Part shown: positions 1-10,667 of the stretch, one piece after another
Layout: every line of letters starts with the position of its first letter
Position numbering within the stretch: position 1 is the stretch's first letter
DNA from: Verticillium longisporum
Taxonomy: Eukaryota > Ascomycota > Sordariomycetes > Glomerellales > Plectosphaerellaceae
Assembly: GCA_019188255.1 (NCBI GenBank)
Contig: JAETXT010000001.1
Span: 5,022,001-5,086,000 of the forward strand
Direction: 5' to 3'
DNA: 64,000 bases
Made by a program: the position numbers and the translations under genes
Notes under the pieces: generated by a model
Told to the model about the DNA's origin: nothing
The model's database searches: none
The model's input: only the letters and a program-made list of their open reading frames with translations

Positions 1-1167
1 ACGAGCTCGTTGCACCGATCAAGTCTCCGTACTCTTCGTACATGGGCTCCAACCCGTGCTCCAGCGTATGACGGACAAATTCCTCAAAAGAAATACCCTG
101 CAAGTCAGGATACAAATCCTTCCCAATCAGGTAGCCAAGATAACGAGCATACTCAGGGGTATTTTCGCCCATGATGTCGTAGGACTTTTGATAGGTGTAC
201 TGGAAGTAGTCCATCATCTTCATCTGGTCACCCTTGGTTGTGGCTATGCCCTCTTCGATCTCCTCGGCGGTGCGCTGCGTTCAAGTCATGTCAGATTACA
301 CACGTGAAGATATCCTACCATGAGTCTCCGAGTGTCATACACTTACGTATTTCTTTTCAGTAGTCTCACCACTGAGCTTCGATACAGTGTCCCAGAGCTC
401 GTTCTGCGTGCGAAGATCGGTGTACGCGAAAACCTTGTGGTTCAAGGTCCGAGGATCCGTGATGATGCGTCCGACATATGCACCGATATCCCTAGAATCA
501 GTTCTGGCGGAAGGAACGTTGCCATCGCCGCCGATCGCAGTATTATAAAGGAAAAGATTGCGGTCCAGTCGACCCGATGGGAGGCGCGGGAGGCTGATCT
601 GATACCACCAGCCGACATCGATGACAGTATAGGGCAGGTGTACACGCTGGATATGATCGAGGAAGGCTTCCTTCTGTACGGATGCACCAGGAGTTAGCCT
701 GGAATGCGGAACAATGGATGTAGTCGCGACGACCATGGCCACTTACGTTGTCACGTAATGTTTGGACGCCGCGAGGCATCACCGTAGCATAAAAGCATGG
801 GACGTAGCGCTTTACTCCTGCCTTCTTAGCTGCATCGATCAGAGGCACCTCGTTGAGGATGCAGCACACGATGAGGACATCAAGGCCCTGGAGCTGTGTT
901 ACGGTAGCGTCCTCAGGACCGTCGATATCGAACGATGCGATTTTCACGCCTCGCTTCTCGAGGTCTAGTACTTTCTTCTTCTCCAACGAAGAGGGCCGTA
1001 CAAGGGCCGTGATATTCTGCACCCAGCGGTCGTTTAAGTGATGGTCTAATACGAGCGAACACGGTAGACAAACTTACGAAATTGTGGCTTGCGGATAGCA
1101 AACCAGTCACGATGGAGCTGCCATTCTGGCCCGTCGCTCCCAGAATTGCAACCTTCGTAGAAGCCAT
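1..1167 (-). CDS. NmrA-like / isoflavone-reductase-like NAD(P)-binding protein (3' end cut by window)
   Basis: Four exons are visible on the minus strand: 1167-1078, 1019-747, 673-347 and 274 to the window edge. The introns (1020-1077, 674-746, 275-346) all start GTAAGT and end CAG, and all keep the frame. The protein starts with a Rossmann nucleotide-binding loop, GATGQNG, about residue 10, followed by an LVRPSS stretch and a VPLIDAAKKAGVKRYVPC segment typical of NmrA/PCBER-type atypical short-chain dehydrogenases. These bind NAD(P) and act as redox sensors or reductases in the cytosol. About 320 residues are seen, near the family length, so only the last few codons lie outside. The start at 1167 has A at -3 and G at +4; an in-frame ATG at 1203 would add 12 residues and has a poorer context. 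The substrate cannot be told from sequence. Confidence 0.85.
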
Positions 1168-1203
1168 TGTACTATTCTCGACGAGTGGAGTAGTGGATGA
1201 CAT

Positions 1204-2073
1204 ACGTCGTGTGGTGTCTATGTTGGCGATGTGGACGGCAAGGGGCGAAAAGGTAGTATGGCCTGTTGACTCAAATCGCGAGCCATTTTTTATACTTCCA
1301 GCGCAAGATCATTCGGCTTAATGTCCTACTACTATTGACGATGGAAACTTCTTCGCAAACTCCAACTTGCGTCTACCTAGGCACGTCGGACTCATTTTCC
1401 TCCGGCTGGACCTGAGATGATAGCCCCTGGGTGCGGAGTTCGTTCAGTCAAACAATGCGGAGCGGGGGCGTACGAAGGGGCCGGCGCATGGAACTTACGC
1501 ACATAGTTGACGCTAGGGAGGTATTTTGGCCGATCGTGCATTTTCACGGCCCGAAATGCGGGTCGGTATACATGGGCTTTCTGCCGTTGACCCGCTCGTG
1601 CTGATCTCACAAACTCCACAGGAAGAGGCTCGGGCTCGGGCAAACACGTTTGTATGGAGATAGTTACTACGGTTAGCAGCATGTCATAATGAAATGAGAT
1701 AAGTCTGTGGCATATATTTAACAGCTGTATTCGTTAAACGAATAGCCACTGCCCTTCACTCATCGCAAGACTCCTGTAATCACTTGTAAGCCAAAGCCTG
1801 TAACTATTCTCCCAAGAAGAGGCCGACGTAATGTTGTGATTATTCCAACCTGATTGCGTGGCCAAAGACCTCACAGCCCCGAAGTCTCAGAGTCCCTAGA
1901 ACGGGTTTCCAATACATCGCTAGCTTCAATTCAATGCCTCCTGACTGCATCTATCCCTACAGTACTTCAGTACTCTGCTGCCCGACGAGCATCTGGTATC
2001 ATGACCCCGATACCCCAAAACGCCAGTGCATTCCCAAAACAGTCCACCCTCTACTCGTACATTTTGTCCAACA
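1204..2073. other. Intergenic, no gene recognised
   Basis: Apart from the TATA-like motif, this stretch holds only short open frames without protein-like composition or splice logic. It is a divergent or terminal spacer between two minus-strand genes. Confidence 0.6.
1286..1294 (-). promoter_or_regulatory. Possible TATA box of the NmrA-like gene
   Basis: On the minus strand this reads TATAAAAAA, about 85-125 bases upstream of the two candidate start codons of the NmrA-like gene. This is a fitting core-promoter distance for a filamentous fungus. The assignment is by motif and position only. Confidence 0.4.
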
Positions 2074-5000
2074 TCACCCCTCGAGTTCGTCCTCCTCAAT
2101 CATGCGCCCCAAAATCAGGCTCTGAATCACAAGCTCGTCGCTCAGCGTCCGAATCCTCTTGGGTGGCGGCACAGAGTCCCCTCCCGCGCTGACCCTCTTC
2201 CTCTTCCTCGTCTCCTGCGTCGGCGGCGCCGTCATGAACAGGGCCTCGTCGGTGCCCGTGTGCTCGTCAACGTAGACCCAGTCAAACGGCGCCTCGAGAA
2301 GCTCCTTCTCGCGCATCATGCGTTTCGCCTCGTCCATCTTGTACGCCCGCGCGAGCGAGGCGCCGAGCACGTGCGCCAGGAAGACGTACGGCATCTTCTT
2401 GTCCTCCTGGCGGGACTTCTTCATGATCAGCAGGATGCGGCTGCCCTGCAGAAGCTGGGGACGGCGTTGGATGACGTCGACGAGCCGGGCCTCGGTCGCG
2501 GGGTACGGCGCCAGGTAACGAGAGCGAATGGCATCCCGCAGGAAGGACGACTGGCCAGCACAGAGGAGGTACGGGTCCCATGCGACGACCTTTTGCTTCT
2601 CCACGCACGTCGTCACCCAGCGATCGGAGATGCAGGGCAGCCCGAGGGCGAGGGCCTGCATGTACTTGACCTTGCGTGAGTGTCCGTCTGCAATGAGCGC
2701 CGTGAAGCCCAAAGTCTGGGCCGAGGTCGCCAGCGTCAATGAAGCCTCTTCTTCTTCGTCCGTCACAGGACTGACTGCCGCACTTCGCAGGGCATGGGCG
2801 TCAAAGAGCCCGTCGAAGCCGCTCGAGAGCAGTCGGCCGCCGTATTCGAGTATCTTCTTCTCGATATCGTTGCTCTGCGACAGGCGCTCCTCGTACTGCT
2901 CCGTGTTTTCGCCCGGCCGCTTCGATTGGAACGAGATGGCGAACGCCATGCCGCTGAATAGCTTCTGGTCTCTCTCGGGCGCTCGTGATTCGTTAATCAA
3001 GGTCGACAGCCGATCAGCTCGACTCTTCGTCTTGGGAGGATGAGCCATACTATTCTCAAACCCTATGGCAGACGGGGACCTAGTGAGTTCATCCGTCGAG
3101 GCCGAGTCATGCCGTGTAGATCTTCGCGTCTGTTTCTTGCTGCGTTTCTTGCCGCGCTCCGAGACGACTGGTGCAGTATTGAGCGGCGGCAGACTCGGCA
3201 TGTGATGACGACTTCTTGGCTTCATAGGGGACGTGTGCGCGACCTGATCGGACTGCTGCGTCGCTGGCGTGGTCTTAGACGACAGGCTCGGGGTAACAGA
3301 CAGGGTGCTGAGGGTTGAAGTTGACTCCGGCGCCGATTCGACAGAAGACTCCGGCGCCACCGGCGTAGCCGGGTTTTGGTCAACTGTGTTGTGCGAACGC
3401 AGTTTCGAAGGTCCGCGAGGCAGACGCGGCGTCAGCAGAGGCGGCGAAGATGGAAGGTCAAATGCTGGCTCTGTGCTCCGTACTTGGGGGCTAGAATCCA
3501 AAACGACAGACGGGTCTGACTGAATGTTGGGCTCATCGGCCTTGCTCTTAGTTCCACGCACAGACTTGCGAAGCATGCCAGACTGTGCTGTTGTAGTCTT
3601 GACTTCCCGCCCCGCTCTCGGCTCAGAAGGGGAAGGCTTGGCCTTGGAGTCTGTTACCGCTGCCTTGGCTGTCGGACGGCTCTTACGGGACGACCTTCGC
3701 GAAGGCATCGGCAAAGACGGACGTGATTCGTCGGGTGTTGCCAGAGGTGAATCTTCGCCCATAGCGGCGGGCGAGGGGTCCTCGGAAACCTCCTCGAGCA
3801 CCAAGTCTTTTTCAGGACTTGCGATATTGACTTGCGTCGTAGGTCGGTTGACGGGGCTCGTCTCGGGGATGCGGTCTCTCTGCTTGGAGCTCGTCTCCGA
3901 CGTGTCGACGCTCAAGGGTTCCCCCGCTCTGTTGTGAGTCGTCTCCTCTGTACTGTCAGGTATAGCCTCGACACTAGAACCCATGGCGGTCGGAGGGGCG
4001 TGCTTCTCCACGGGCGGCTCGTTTGTCATTGTTGGCTTTTTGGCCGTGTCTGGCACGTTGAGAGGGTCCTGAGAATCGGCGACGGTGGATATGTCTTCCT
4101 CGTTTTCGCTCCCCAACGCAACCTCACATTCATTGTCTGGTTTGATGGCAGCCTGTGCCCTTCTCTGGGACCTCTGCGGTCGCGGAGTGATATCGGGGTC
4201 GTCATTGGGAATGGTCCGTCGAAGGCTGATCCCTGAGAGCTGCTCGGCAGCTGCTCTCTTCTTCATGGCGGCCCTCTTGCTCCGTTGCATGGCTTCCAGG
4301 GCATCGTCTGAATCTTCCTGCGAGTCCACTGGGGGTAGGGCATCTCCACTGAGCCGCCTCTCTTGTGACTTTTTCATCGTTTCGTAGTGTGCCATGGGTT
4401 CGACCCGGCGTCGCAGCGTGCCCGAGGGCAGCTCGATGGGGGTCTCAGCGACAGCCTCATCGTCAACCCAACGATGAGGCGCTGGCGTCTCGGCGGGAAA
4501 GTGATCAGCTGCCGAACTGGGAGCTTGGGGGCTCGATGTGTGGATGACCGTGGGCGAAGTAATGTTGAATTGACGCTTGAGTGGCGATGTCTCAATCGGG
4601 TTCGGCGAGATGGACAGATGCTGGGGCAAGTTTGGCGAAGGTCTCGAGGACGTCGGGCTGTCTCCACCCTTGAAAGCCGACGACATGCCCTGCGTCTGCC
4701 CGAAGAGCTGGGACGGTGCGAGCGGCTGGACGCCGAGATTGCCAAGACCGACAAACGGGTTCGCGGGCGGCGCCGGTGTTTCTGGTGCCCAAGGCATCGT
4801 CTTGTACGGCGTCTGCCCTTCGGGTCGCCTCATGGAGGATTGATTCTGGGAGCTCGAGGCGCGCCTTCGCCAGGCGCCTCGCGTGTTGAGGGGGCCGGTG
4901 CCGTAGGGGATCGGAGATGATTCTTGGGTCGGCTGCATGTCGTGGTCGAAGAGATGGCCCAGGTTGCCAAAGTTGACGGCGCCCGTCTCGTCATCGTCGA

Positions 5001-5955
5001 GGGTTTTTTCCTCCTCAATCTGCGGCTCAAGTGGAGCGTCTTCAATTGCTGCATCGTCCCGCCGCGAAGCTGTCGATTGGGGGCTCGTGTTGATTTGCGA
5101 ATGGCTCTCGTACTTTCGGTAATCGCGGTCATCGTTCTCCTGCGTGGGAGACGACTGCGACGTGTCCATCTTGGATTTCCTCGGATGACCTTTCGGGGTC
5201 GTGTCAGATGAAGCCTCGCCGGGGTCGGCTCGAGGTGTGGGTGTTTTGGTGGTTATTGTCGGAGCATCGTTCGTGGCCGGTTGAGGATTGTCATTCCGAG
5301 CATGGCCGCCGTCTTGACACGCAGAAGAAGGCTTGTTCAGTGTAGGCGTTGCAATCAGCAATGGTGGGGGCTGCTGAGGCGTCGTCGCCGCGGTAGTGTG
5401 CAGCTCTGAGGCTTCCGACGTTGGTTCAGGCGTAGGATCTTGGGACGTTTGTCGGGCCTGGTGGTTCGGCGTCAGTCAGTGCACGTCAACAAAGAAAGGC
5501 CACAGTGAATCTGCGCACTCGTTCTCCCGCCGTCAATGCCTCGTCTTTGAGCAACGGCAGACCTAGACCCTCAGGCTCTGCGTTCTCCAGTGCACTGATG
5601 AAGGCGGCAGGCTGTGGTGACGCGATCGAGTCGTCGCGATTGACGAGTCGCGATTCCTGGTTCTCGCACGGCACTGGTGAGCTGCCAGGCTGCAGGGGTG
5701 GATGCCAAAAGCGGGTTAGCGTTCTGTGGGCGAGCTGGGGCTCCCTGTCGCGTTCGTGTCACATCGGCCTGGGGTTAGGTCTCGGCGTACCTGGCCGACG
5801 CCAAAGCGTTGGATGTAGAGGGCCATTATGTGCTGGCTATCCTGTGATTCGTCATCTCCATTGAGGGCGGCGCGCTCTGCTTCCTCAAGCGACTGGTATC
5901 GAGGCATTGGGCGTGCGCATTGTTGGGAGGGCGATGGATGGTGATACGCGTGCAT
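2074..5955 (-). CDS. Rad9/Crb2-like DNA damage checkpoint adaptor with C-terminal BRCT repeats
   Basis: Three exons: 5955-5791, 5689-5519 and 5457-2074, about 1,240 residues. The introns are 5690-5790 (donor GTACGC, branch GCTAACC) and 5458-5518 (donor GTGCGC, branch CTGAC), both phase 0. The last ~300 residues form tandem BRCT repeats: KLFSGMAFAISF opens the first, GFTALIADGHSRKVKYMQAL and ISDRWVTTCV follow, and LLQGSRILLI begins the second. The long N-terminal part is disordered, Ser/Pro rich and studded with SQ/TQ sites of the kind phosphorylated by ATM/ATR kinases. In yeasts this adaptor binds damaged chromatin and activates Rad53/Cds1 and Chk1 in the nucleus. I see no aromatic-rich Tudor segment before the BRCT repeats, unlike fission yeast Crb2. 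The start is uncertain: an upstream in-frame ATG at 6018 would add 21 residues. Confidence 0.82.
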
Positions 5956-7833
5956 GGTGGTGGAAAAAGAAAAACCAGGTGAGTGGGGTAACTTGTGCTG
6001 AGTCTGGAGCGCGTGCACAACGCGACATCACGTGATGGCGTGCCATTCACCATCTGCCCACAAAGGAGTCTTTCAGGGACTTGGCGACGATTACATTTGT
6101 AAGACTGATGTCTGGCTACTATGGGTGGAGGGACCCAAAAACATCTTCACTATTGGATGCTACATCTTTGGTTTGGCACTCGGGTTGGGATGTGAGACGG
6201 CAGCAAGGATGAAAATACAAGAACGCTGTTTTCGGTCCAGACTTCAGAAAATCACTCGGACGGTTCGCAGGGTGTCAAGTTTCGAGAAGATACGTTCGCA
6301 GTCTACTACCCAGCCTTGGCTGGTGAAGGCTTTTCTACAAGGCCATGCCTAACAGGTCTAGGCCCTGGGATGAGATGGCAATACAGCCAGAATGGCAATG
6401 GGTCCCTCAGAAGCTGATCTAGTGCCTAGCCTTATTTAAGACCCTCCCGTACAGGTGCCCACCTACCTCCGTTGACGGTCCGCCATACCACGAAGACTGG
6501 ATAGCCGAATGGGGCCAGCTGCTTCATCCATTCCAGTCGGCCAAGTTTTTGCATCTCATCGAAATTCTCATCGAGGAGTCGCCAACCCTCAATACCAAGC
6601 GGGTTAGGCTTTAGAGCCTAGTTTCTTGGATTCTTGGATGGCCAGCCATCCACCAGGTCTATCCTCATTCGTTCTTCATCTGGCATAGGAATGACTCCAC
6701 GGTCTCTTCCGCAGTCGAATGATTTCAGCAGTTGTTTGACCTGGCTAGCCTGCGACGGGCTCTCGGCGCAGATGCTGACGCCTTCTCGTGTGCGTAGTTC
6801 CCTGACGTCCCTTGGATAAGGTAGGTAGGTTGCCTCCGAGGCGTGTAGACGCAAGAAGGGCTGGCACTGTCTGCCACTGGCATGTCCTATGCTCCAGCTG
6901 TCAGCCGCAATCAGACCCCAGCTCCATCGTACGCCGCTGCAGAAATACGACAATGTATCAGCCTTATCTGACCCGCCCATACCATCTCTGATCAGCTGCT
7001 GTTAGACTTGAACATAGGCTCATGTTGCTGGCATGTCCGATCCTCGCATGCCAAATCGGAGGCTGGCGTGTGGAAGACAATGGATGCTGCAGACAACCCA
7101 GCAAGGCGTCCTCTGGCCGAAACACATCGGTTATCTGGGACCTACAGATTAGATGAACCATGACAAACTTGCCTCATGCTTGCCAGGCCGTAGGGTCGTG
7201 GGAAAGGGGAGTTTGCACTGGCACGTGCCAACGGGTACTTTCTGACGTGGGCGGCGCCTTGTTGGCTGCGGACGCTGAGTGGGGGTTGAGTGGGACTCGA
7301 GGGTGATGTAATGATAGACTGCCGTTCGTGGGAATCACATGCAAATACTGTTCATTTCATCCATCAAGAAGACATTGTTGATGAACAGTCTGGACTGGAA
7401 GACTGTTAATTTATTCATCTCGTCTGCATCTCTCAAGTCATGAGATAATTCAGCAGGTAAATTTGGTACTCGAGGCAAAAGAACCAATCGGACAGAGCGG
7501 TGCCGAGGCACTTGCTGCTGTGGCCATGACGCCCAGTTTTCGCAACGAGGCCACGACGAGACGGGCAAGTGGCCACACGACTGGGCATTTTTGCGTCGGC
7601 GCGTTTTCTCATTGGCTCCCAACTCAAGGCCGTCGCTGCCTGCTGCGCACTCGGGGTCTTGCCAAGTCCGTGGTCCAAGTGAAACAGGCCAACTCGTCAC
7701 CATTTTAATTGAAGCCATTCCCACATCCCTTTTTTTTTCCCCGTCATCGAATTCGACTCAACGCCTTCTGCTCGCCCATGGCTGCATCGACGACACATCA
7801 GAACCATCAGAGTTGGATCGCCAAACGCCCATC
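5956..7833. other. Intergenic, no gene recognised
   Basis: About 1.9 kb between the divergently transcribed Rad9/Crb2-like and PAF-acetylhydrolase-like genes. It contains a few ORFs of 60-130 codons on both strands, but none has recognisable domains, introns or biased codon use. Promoters of both flanking genes must lie here. A T-rich tract just before 7740 probably belongs to the esterase promoter or 5' UTR. Confidence 0.55.
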
Positions 7834-9594
7834 ATGACCTCATCGTCCTCGCCTGCGGCCAAGCTTAGCGCTTACCTGTCGCAATTGAACCCCGTACCTA
7901 CCTTTCCCGACTACACAGGACCCTACAAAGTTGGCACCGTTGACGTCGAGATCCCCGTCACCGAACTCGAATCACCGAGCCCCGCACCGAAAAGCGCTGC
8001 CGATATCTACACCGTCTCCTGCCGCATCTACTACCCCGCGGCCCCCGACTCGACAGGCAAGCCCATCAGCTGGCTGCCCTCACCCCAGCGCCACCATGTC
8101 TCTGCCTACACCCAGTTTGTCGGCATCAAGCCCCTGCTGGCCGACTTTGTCTCGTATGCCGACCCCTCTCTGTACACTCTGATGCTGGAGCGTCGAGCTA
8201 ATCATCGCAGCTTCCTACCCCGCCACCTCCACTACACAACCATTCCCGCCCTCAAGAACGCCGACCTCCTCGAGCCCAACACACCCAATGGCCGATGGCC
8301 TACTATGATCTTCTCCCATGGTCTCGGCGGCAACCGCAATACGTACTCTGTCGTCGCCGGCTCGCTCGCCTCCCACGGCATCGTCGTCGTTTGCCCCGAA
8401 CACCGGGATGGCAGTGCCGTCGCATCCTTTGTGCGCATCCCCCAGGCCCAGGACAGCTACTTCATCCGCAACACGCGCCGCGTTGTCCCCTACATCCGCC
8501 TGCCTCACGACAACACACCCGAGATTTCCACAGCACGAGAAGACCAGCTGCGCATTCGCCTGTGGGAGCTCGGTCTTGCCCACGCCGCCATTCTCGCCAT
8601 TGATCGCGCCGAGCCTCTGAAGAACCTTAACAAAAGCACGCCGTCTCTCGGTTTTTTCGCCAAGAAACTCCACGTCCACGAGCCCGGCTCCATCATCTTT
8701 GCCGGCCACAGCTTCGGATCCGCCTCGATTGTGCAGCTGCTCAAGAGCACCTACTACGCCGGCTCTCCGGCTCTCGCCAAGATGGAACGCCCCCTCTTCA
8801 CGCCAGCCCCCGACTCGGAGCTGTCGAAGCAGATCACCGAAAAGAACGTCACCATGCTGCTCGACATGTGGTGCTTCCCCTTGCTGGCCCCCAACTCGGC
8901 GCCCCTCTTCGACCTGCCGCTGCCCGCCTACGCCAACGTCCCCTCCGCTCCCGGCGGCAAGGCCCTCCTCGCCGTCGAGTCGGACGCCTTCTACAAGTGG
9001 ACCGAGCACCTCCACGTCACGGCCCGCGTGCTGTCGCCCGACCCGTCACAAAAGGTCATCACGGCCGACCTCTACCAGCGCAACAACGGCATTGCCCTGC
9101 CCGAGCCCAACTTTTTCTACGTCGAAAAGTCCGCCCACCTGTCGCAGTCGGACTTTGGCATCCTCTTCCCCTGGCTCACGAAGCGCATCTTCAACTCGGT
9201 CGAGCCCGAGCGCGCCCTGCGCGTCAACCTGCGCGCCCAGCTGCAGGTCCTCCGCGCCAACGGCGTGCCCGTCGCGCGCACCTGGGTCGGCGACCTCGTC
9301 GACGGCGTCGGCGCCGACAAGGACGACAGCGGTAGTGGCAGTGAGGGCGAGGGCGAAGGCGAGGTCAGCGACGGCGTCACGGACGACAGGGCCATCTTCC
9401 TGCGGAGCGACGGCAAGATCGTCGACTGCTGGCACTGGGTCGAGACGATTGGCAAGGGCGACGAGAAGAAGGCGGATGCGCAGGCGGGCGAGGGCGTCAG
9501 CGCGCAGGTCGCTGATGTCGAGGCCTCGGCGCCGCAGATGGAGGCTGAGATTGAGCCGCCTGTTGTCGGCAGGACCGTCTCTGCGTCGGCGTGA
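7834..9594 (+). CDS. PAF-acetylhydrolase-like serine esterase
   Basis: Member of the platelet-activating-factor acetylhydrolase family (isoform II/plasma type), which hydrolyses short or oxidised acyl chains from phospholipids. The start at 7834 is the first ATG of the conserved part. The frame stays open across 8154-8210, but that 57-base piece has a GTATGC donor, a GCTAATC branch point and a CAG end. Removing it joins LADFVS to FLPRHLHYTTIPAL, which reads like the family, so I treat it as an intron; the product is then 567 residues. Seen motifs: HGLGGNR oxyanion region, GHSFGS nucleophile elbow, the LLDMW aspartate and the SAHLSQSDFG histidine, so the Ser-Asp-His triad is complete. The C-terminal ~100 residues are acidic and low-complexity. 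There is no signal peptide, so it is probably intracellular. Confidence 0.9.
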   Translation: MTSSSSPAAKLSAYLSQLNPVPTFPDYTGPYKVGTVDVEIPVTELESPSPAPKSAADIYTVSCRIYYPAAPDSTGKPISWLPSPQRHHVSAYTQFVGIKPLLADFVSYADPSLYTLMLERRANHRSFLPRHLHYTTIPALKNADLLEPNTPNGRWPTMIFSHGLGGNRNTYSVVAGSLASHGIVVVCPEHRDGSAVASFVRIPQAQDSYFIRNTRRVVPYIRLPHDNTPEISTAREDQLRIRLWELGLAHAAILAIDRAEPLKNLNKSTPSLGFFAKKLHVHEPGSIIFAGHSFGSASIVQLLKSTYYAGSPALAKMERPLFTPAPDSELSKQITEKNVTMLLDMWCFPLLAPNSAPLFDLPLPAYANVPSAPGGKALLAVESDAFYKWTEHLHVTARVLSPDPSQKVITADLYQRNNGIALPEPNFFYVEKSAHLSQSDFGILFPWLTKRIFNSVEPERALRVNLRAQLQVLRANGVPVARTWVGDLVDGVGADKDDSGSGSEGEGEGEVSDGVTDDRAIFLRSDGKIVDCWHWVETIGKGDEKKADAQAGEGVSAQVADVEASAPQMEAEIEPPVVGRTVSASA

Positions 9595-10071
9595 GCTGTG
9601 GTGAGAGGATCAGCTGCGGGGATGAGAAGCGAGCCACCAAAAGGTAGAGCACGGCGCATGATACCAGATGGAGTTTGGGGTGATTTGTTTGATTTATTGT
9701 AGAACTAGATACCTCGGCATGGAGCGGGCCAGCATCGGCAGAAGCGCAGATCATCATGCGCCATTGATAGAGTTAGCAGAAAGTATGAATGCATCGATTA
9801 AGCTAGTTTGATTGGCGCTGTCATCGGATTTCACATGTTGCGTGCGCGAAGCCGATCGGGGGGTTGCCCATGTTCGTCATCGACCGTGGGGAAGTCATGC
9901 ACGTCATGGCTGTCTGGATGACGGACGTTCGGCCCCGGATTGAGCGTCACATATCAACCCGGCCCTACGCAATTATCTCCAATCTGATTTTTATTTTACT
10001 ACCAATTCGTGAAATCCATTGCGAAACCGAAACCAAGTCAACCCCACAAGAAGAAGGAAATCGTCGTCATC
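9595..10071. other. Intergenic spacer
   Basis: Holds the 3' region of the esterase gene and the promoter/5' UTR of the next small gene. No separate gene or strong regulatory motif recognised. Confidence 0.55.
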
Positions 10072-10587
10072 ATGGCGCCTGTAAGTCGTTGCCTGCACAG
10101 ACATCCCCATCTCAAGACATCACCAGACCGCAAAAAAATCAAAATCGAAAAGAAAAACGGACTAACAAAGGAAAAGCCAAGCAAGAACAGCGCACACGCC
10201 AAATCAGCCGAACAAGAAATCCGAAACCGCGGCTCCTCCACCTCGGGCGCCGGCCGCACCCCCGCCGAAGGGGCCACAGCCGCCGACGCCAACCCCCCGT
10301 CGACGAACGGCGGGTCCGGGTCGCAGAGCAAGGCGGATGCCGCGCGGCCCGGGAAGAAGGGCAAGGCGGCGACGGGCGGCGAGAACTCGGACGGGTCGGC
10401 GGTGACGGGCGGGCAGCCGCGGCGGCTGAAGGCGCTGGCGGAGGAGAAGCTCGACGGCAGGGCGGGGAACCCGAGCCAGCTGGGGGATCCGATCAGCTTG
10501 GAGGTGGAGGATGGGCGGAAGCAGGGGGAGAAGGGGGATGTGGCGGATGGGCAGAGAGGGGGGCCTGGGAGGGAGTCGAAGTTGTGA
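10072..10587 (+). CDS. Small low-complexity hydrophilic protein, unknown function
   Basis: The proposed gene starts with a three-codon exon (ATGGCGCCT) followed directly by GTAAGT. The intron runs 10081-10170, with branch CTAAC close to an AAAG end. The second exon is 10171-10587, giving about 141 residues. The protein is rich in Gly, Ser, Lys and Ala (KNSAHAKSAEQEIRNRG near the start), with no Cys, no membrane segment and no recognised domain; it should be disordered. The GC content rises sharply in the second exon. It could be a conserved fungal disordered protein, or a chance open frame in GC-rich DNA. The tiny first exon with a canonical donor favours a real gene. Confidence 0.5.
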   Translation: MAPVSRCLHRHPHLKTSPDRKKIKIEKKNGLTKEKPSKNSAHAKSAEQEIRNRGSSTSGAGRTPAEGATAADANPPSTNGGSGSQSKADAARPGKKGKAATGGENSDGSAVTGGQPRRLKALAEEKLDGRAGNPSQLGDPISLEVEDGRKQGEKGDVADGQRGGPGRESKL

Positions 10588-10667
10588 GTTGGGCTCTCTC
10601 TCTTCGCTCTTTGCGTCGTTGTCGTGGCCAGCCTTGCGAGCGGTTATTCGTGGGAGGATATGATGTA

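Noticed and set aside
2026..2679. Plus-strand frame of about 217 codons over the Rad9/Crb2-like C-terminus
   Set aside because: It is antisense to the BRCT repeats, Arg/Leu-rich, and has no independent evidence.
8699..9604. Long open frames overlapping the PAF-acetylhydrolase gene in other frames and on the minus strand
   Set aside because: They are by-products of C-biased third positions in GC-rich coding sequence; composition is Ser/Pro/Arg/Thr repeats with no motif.
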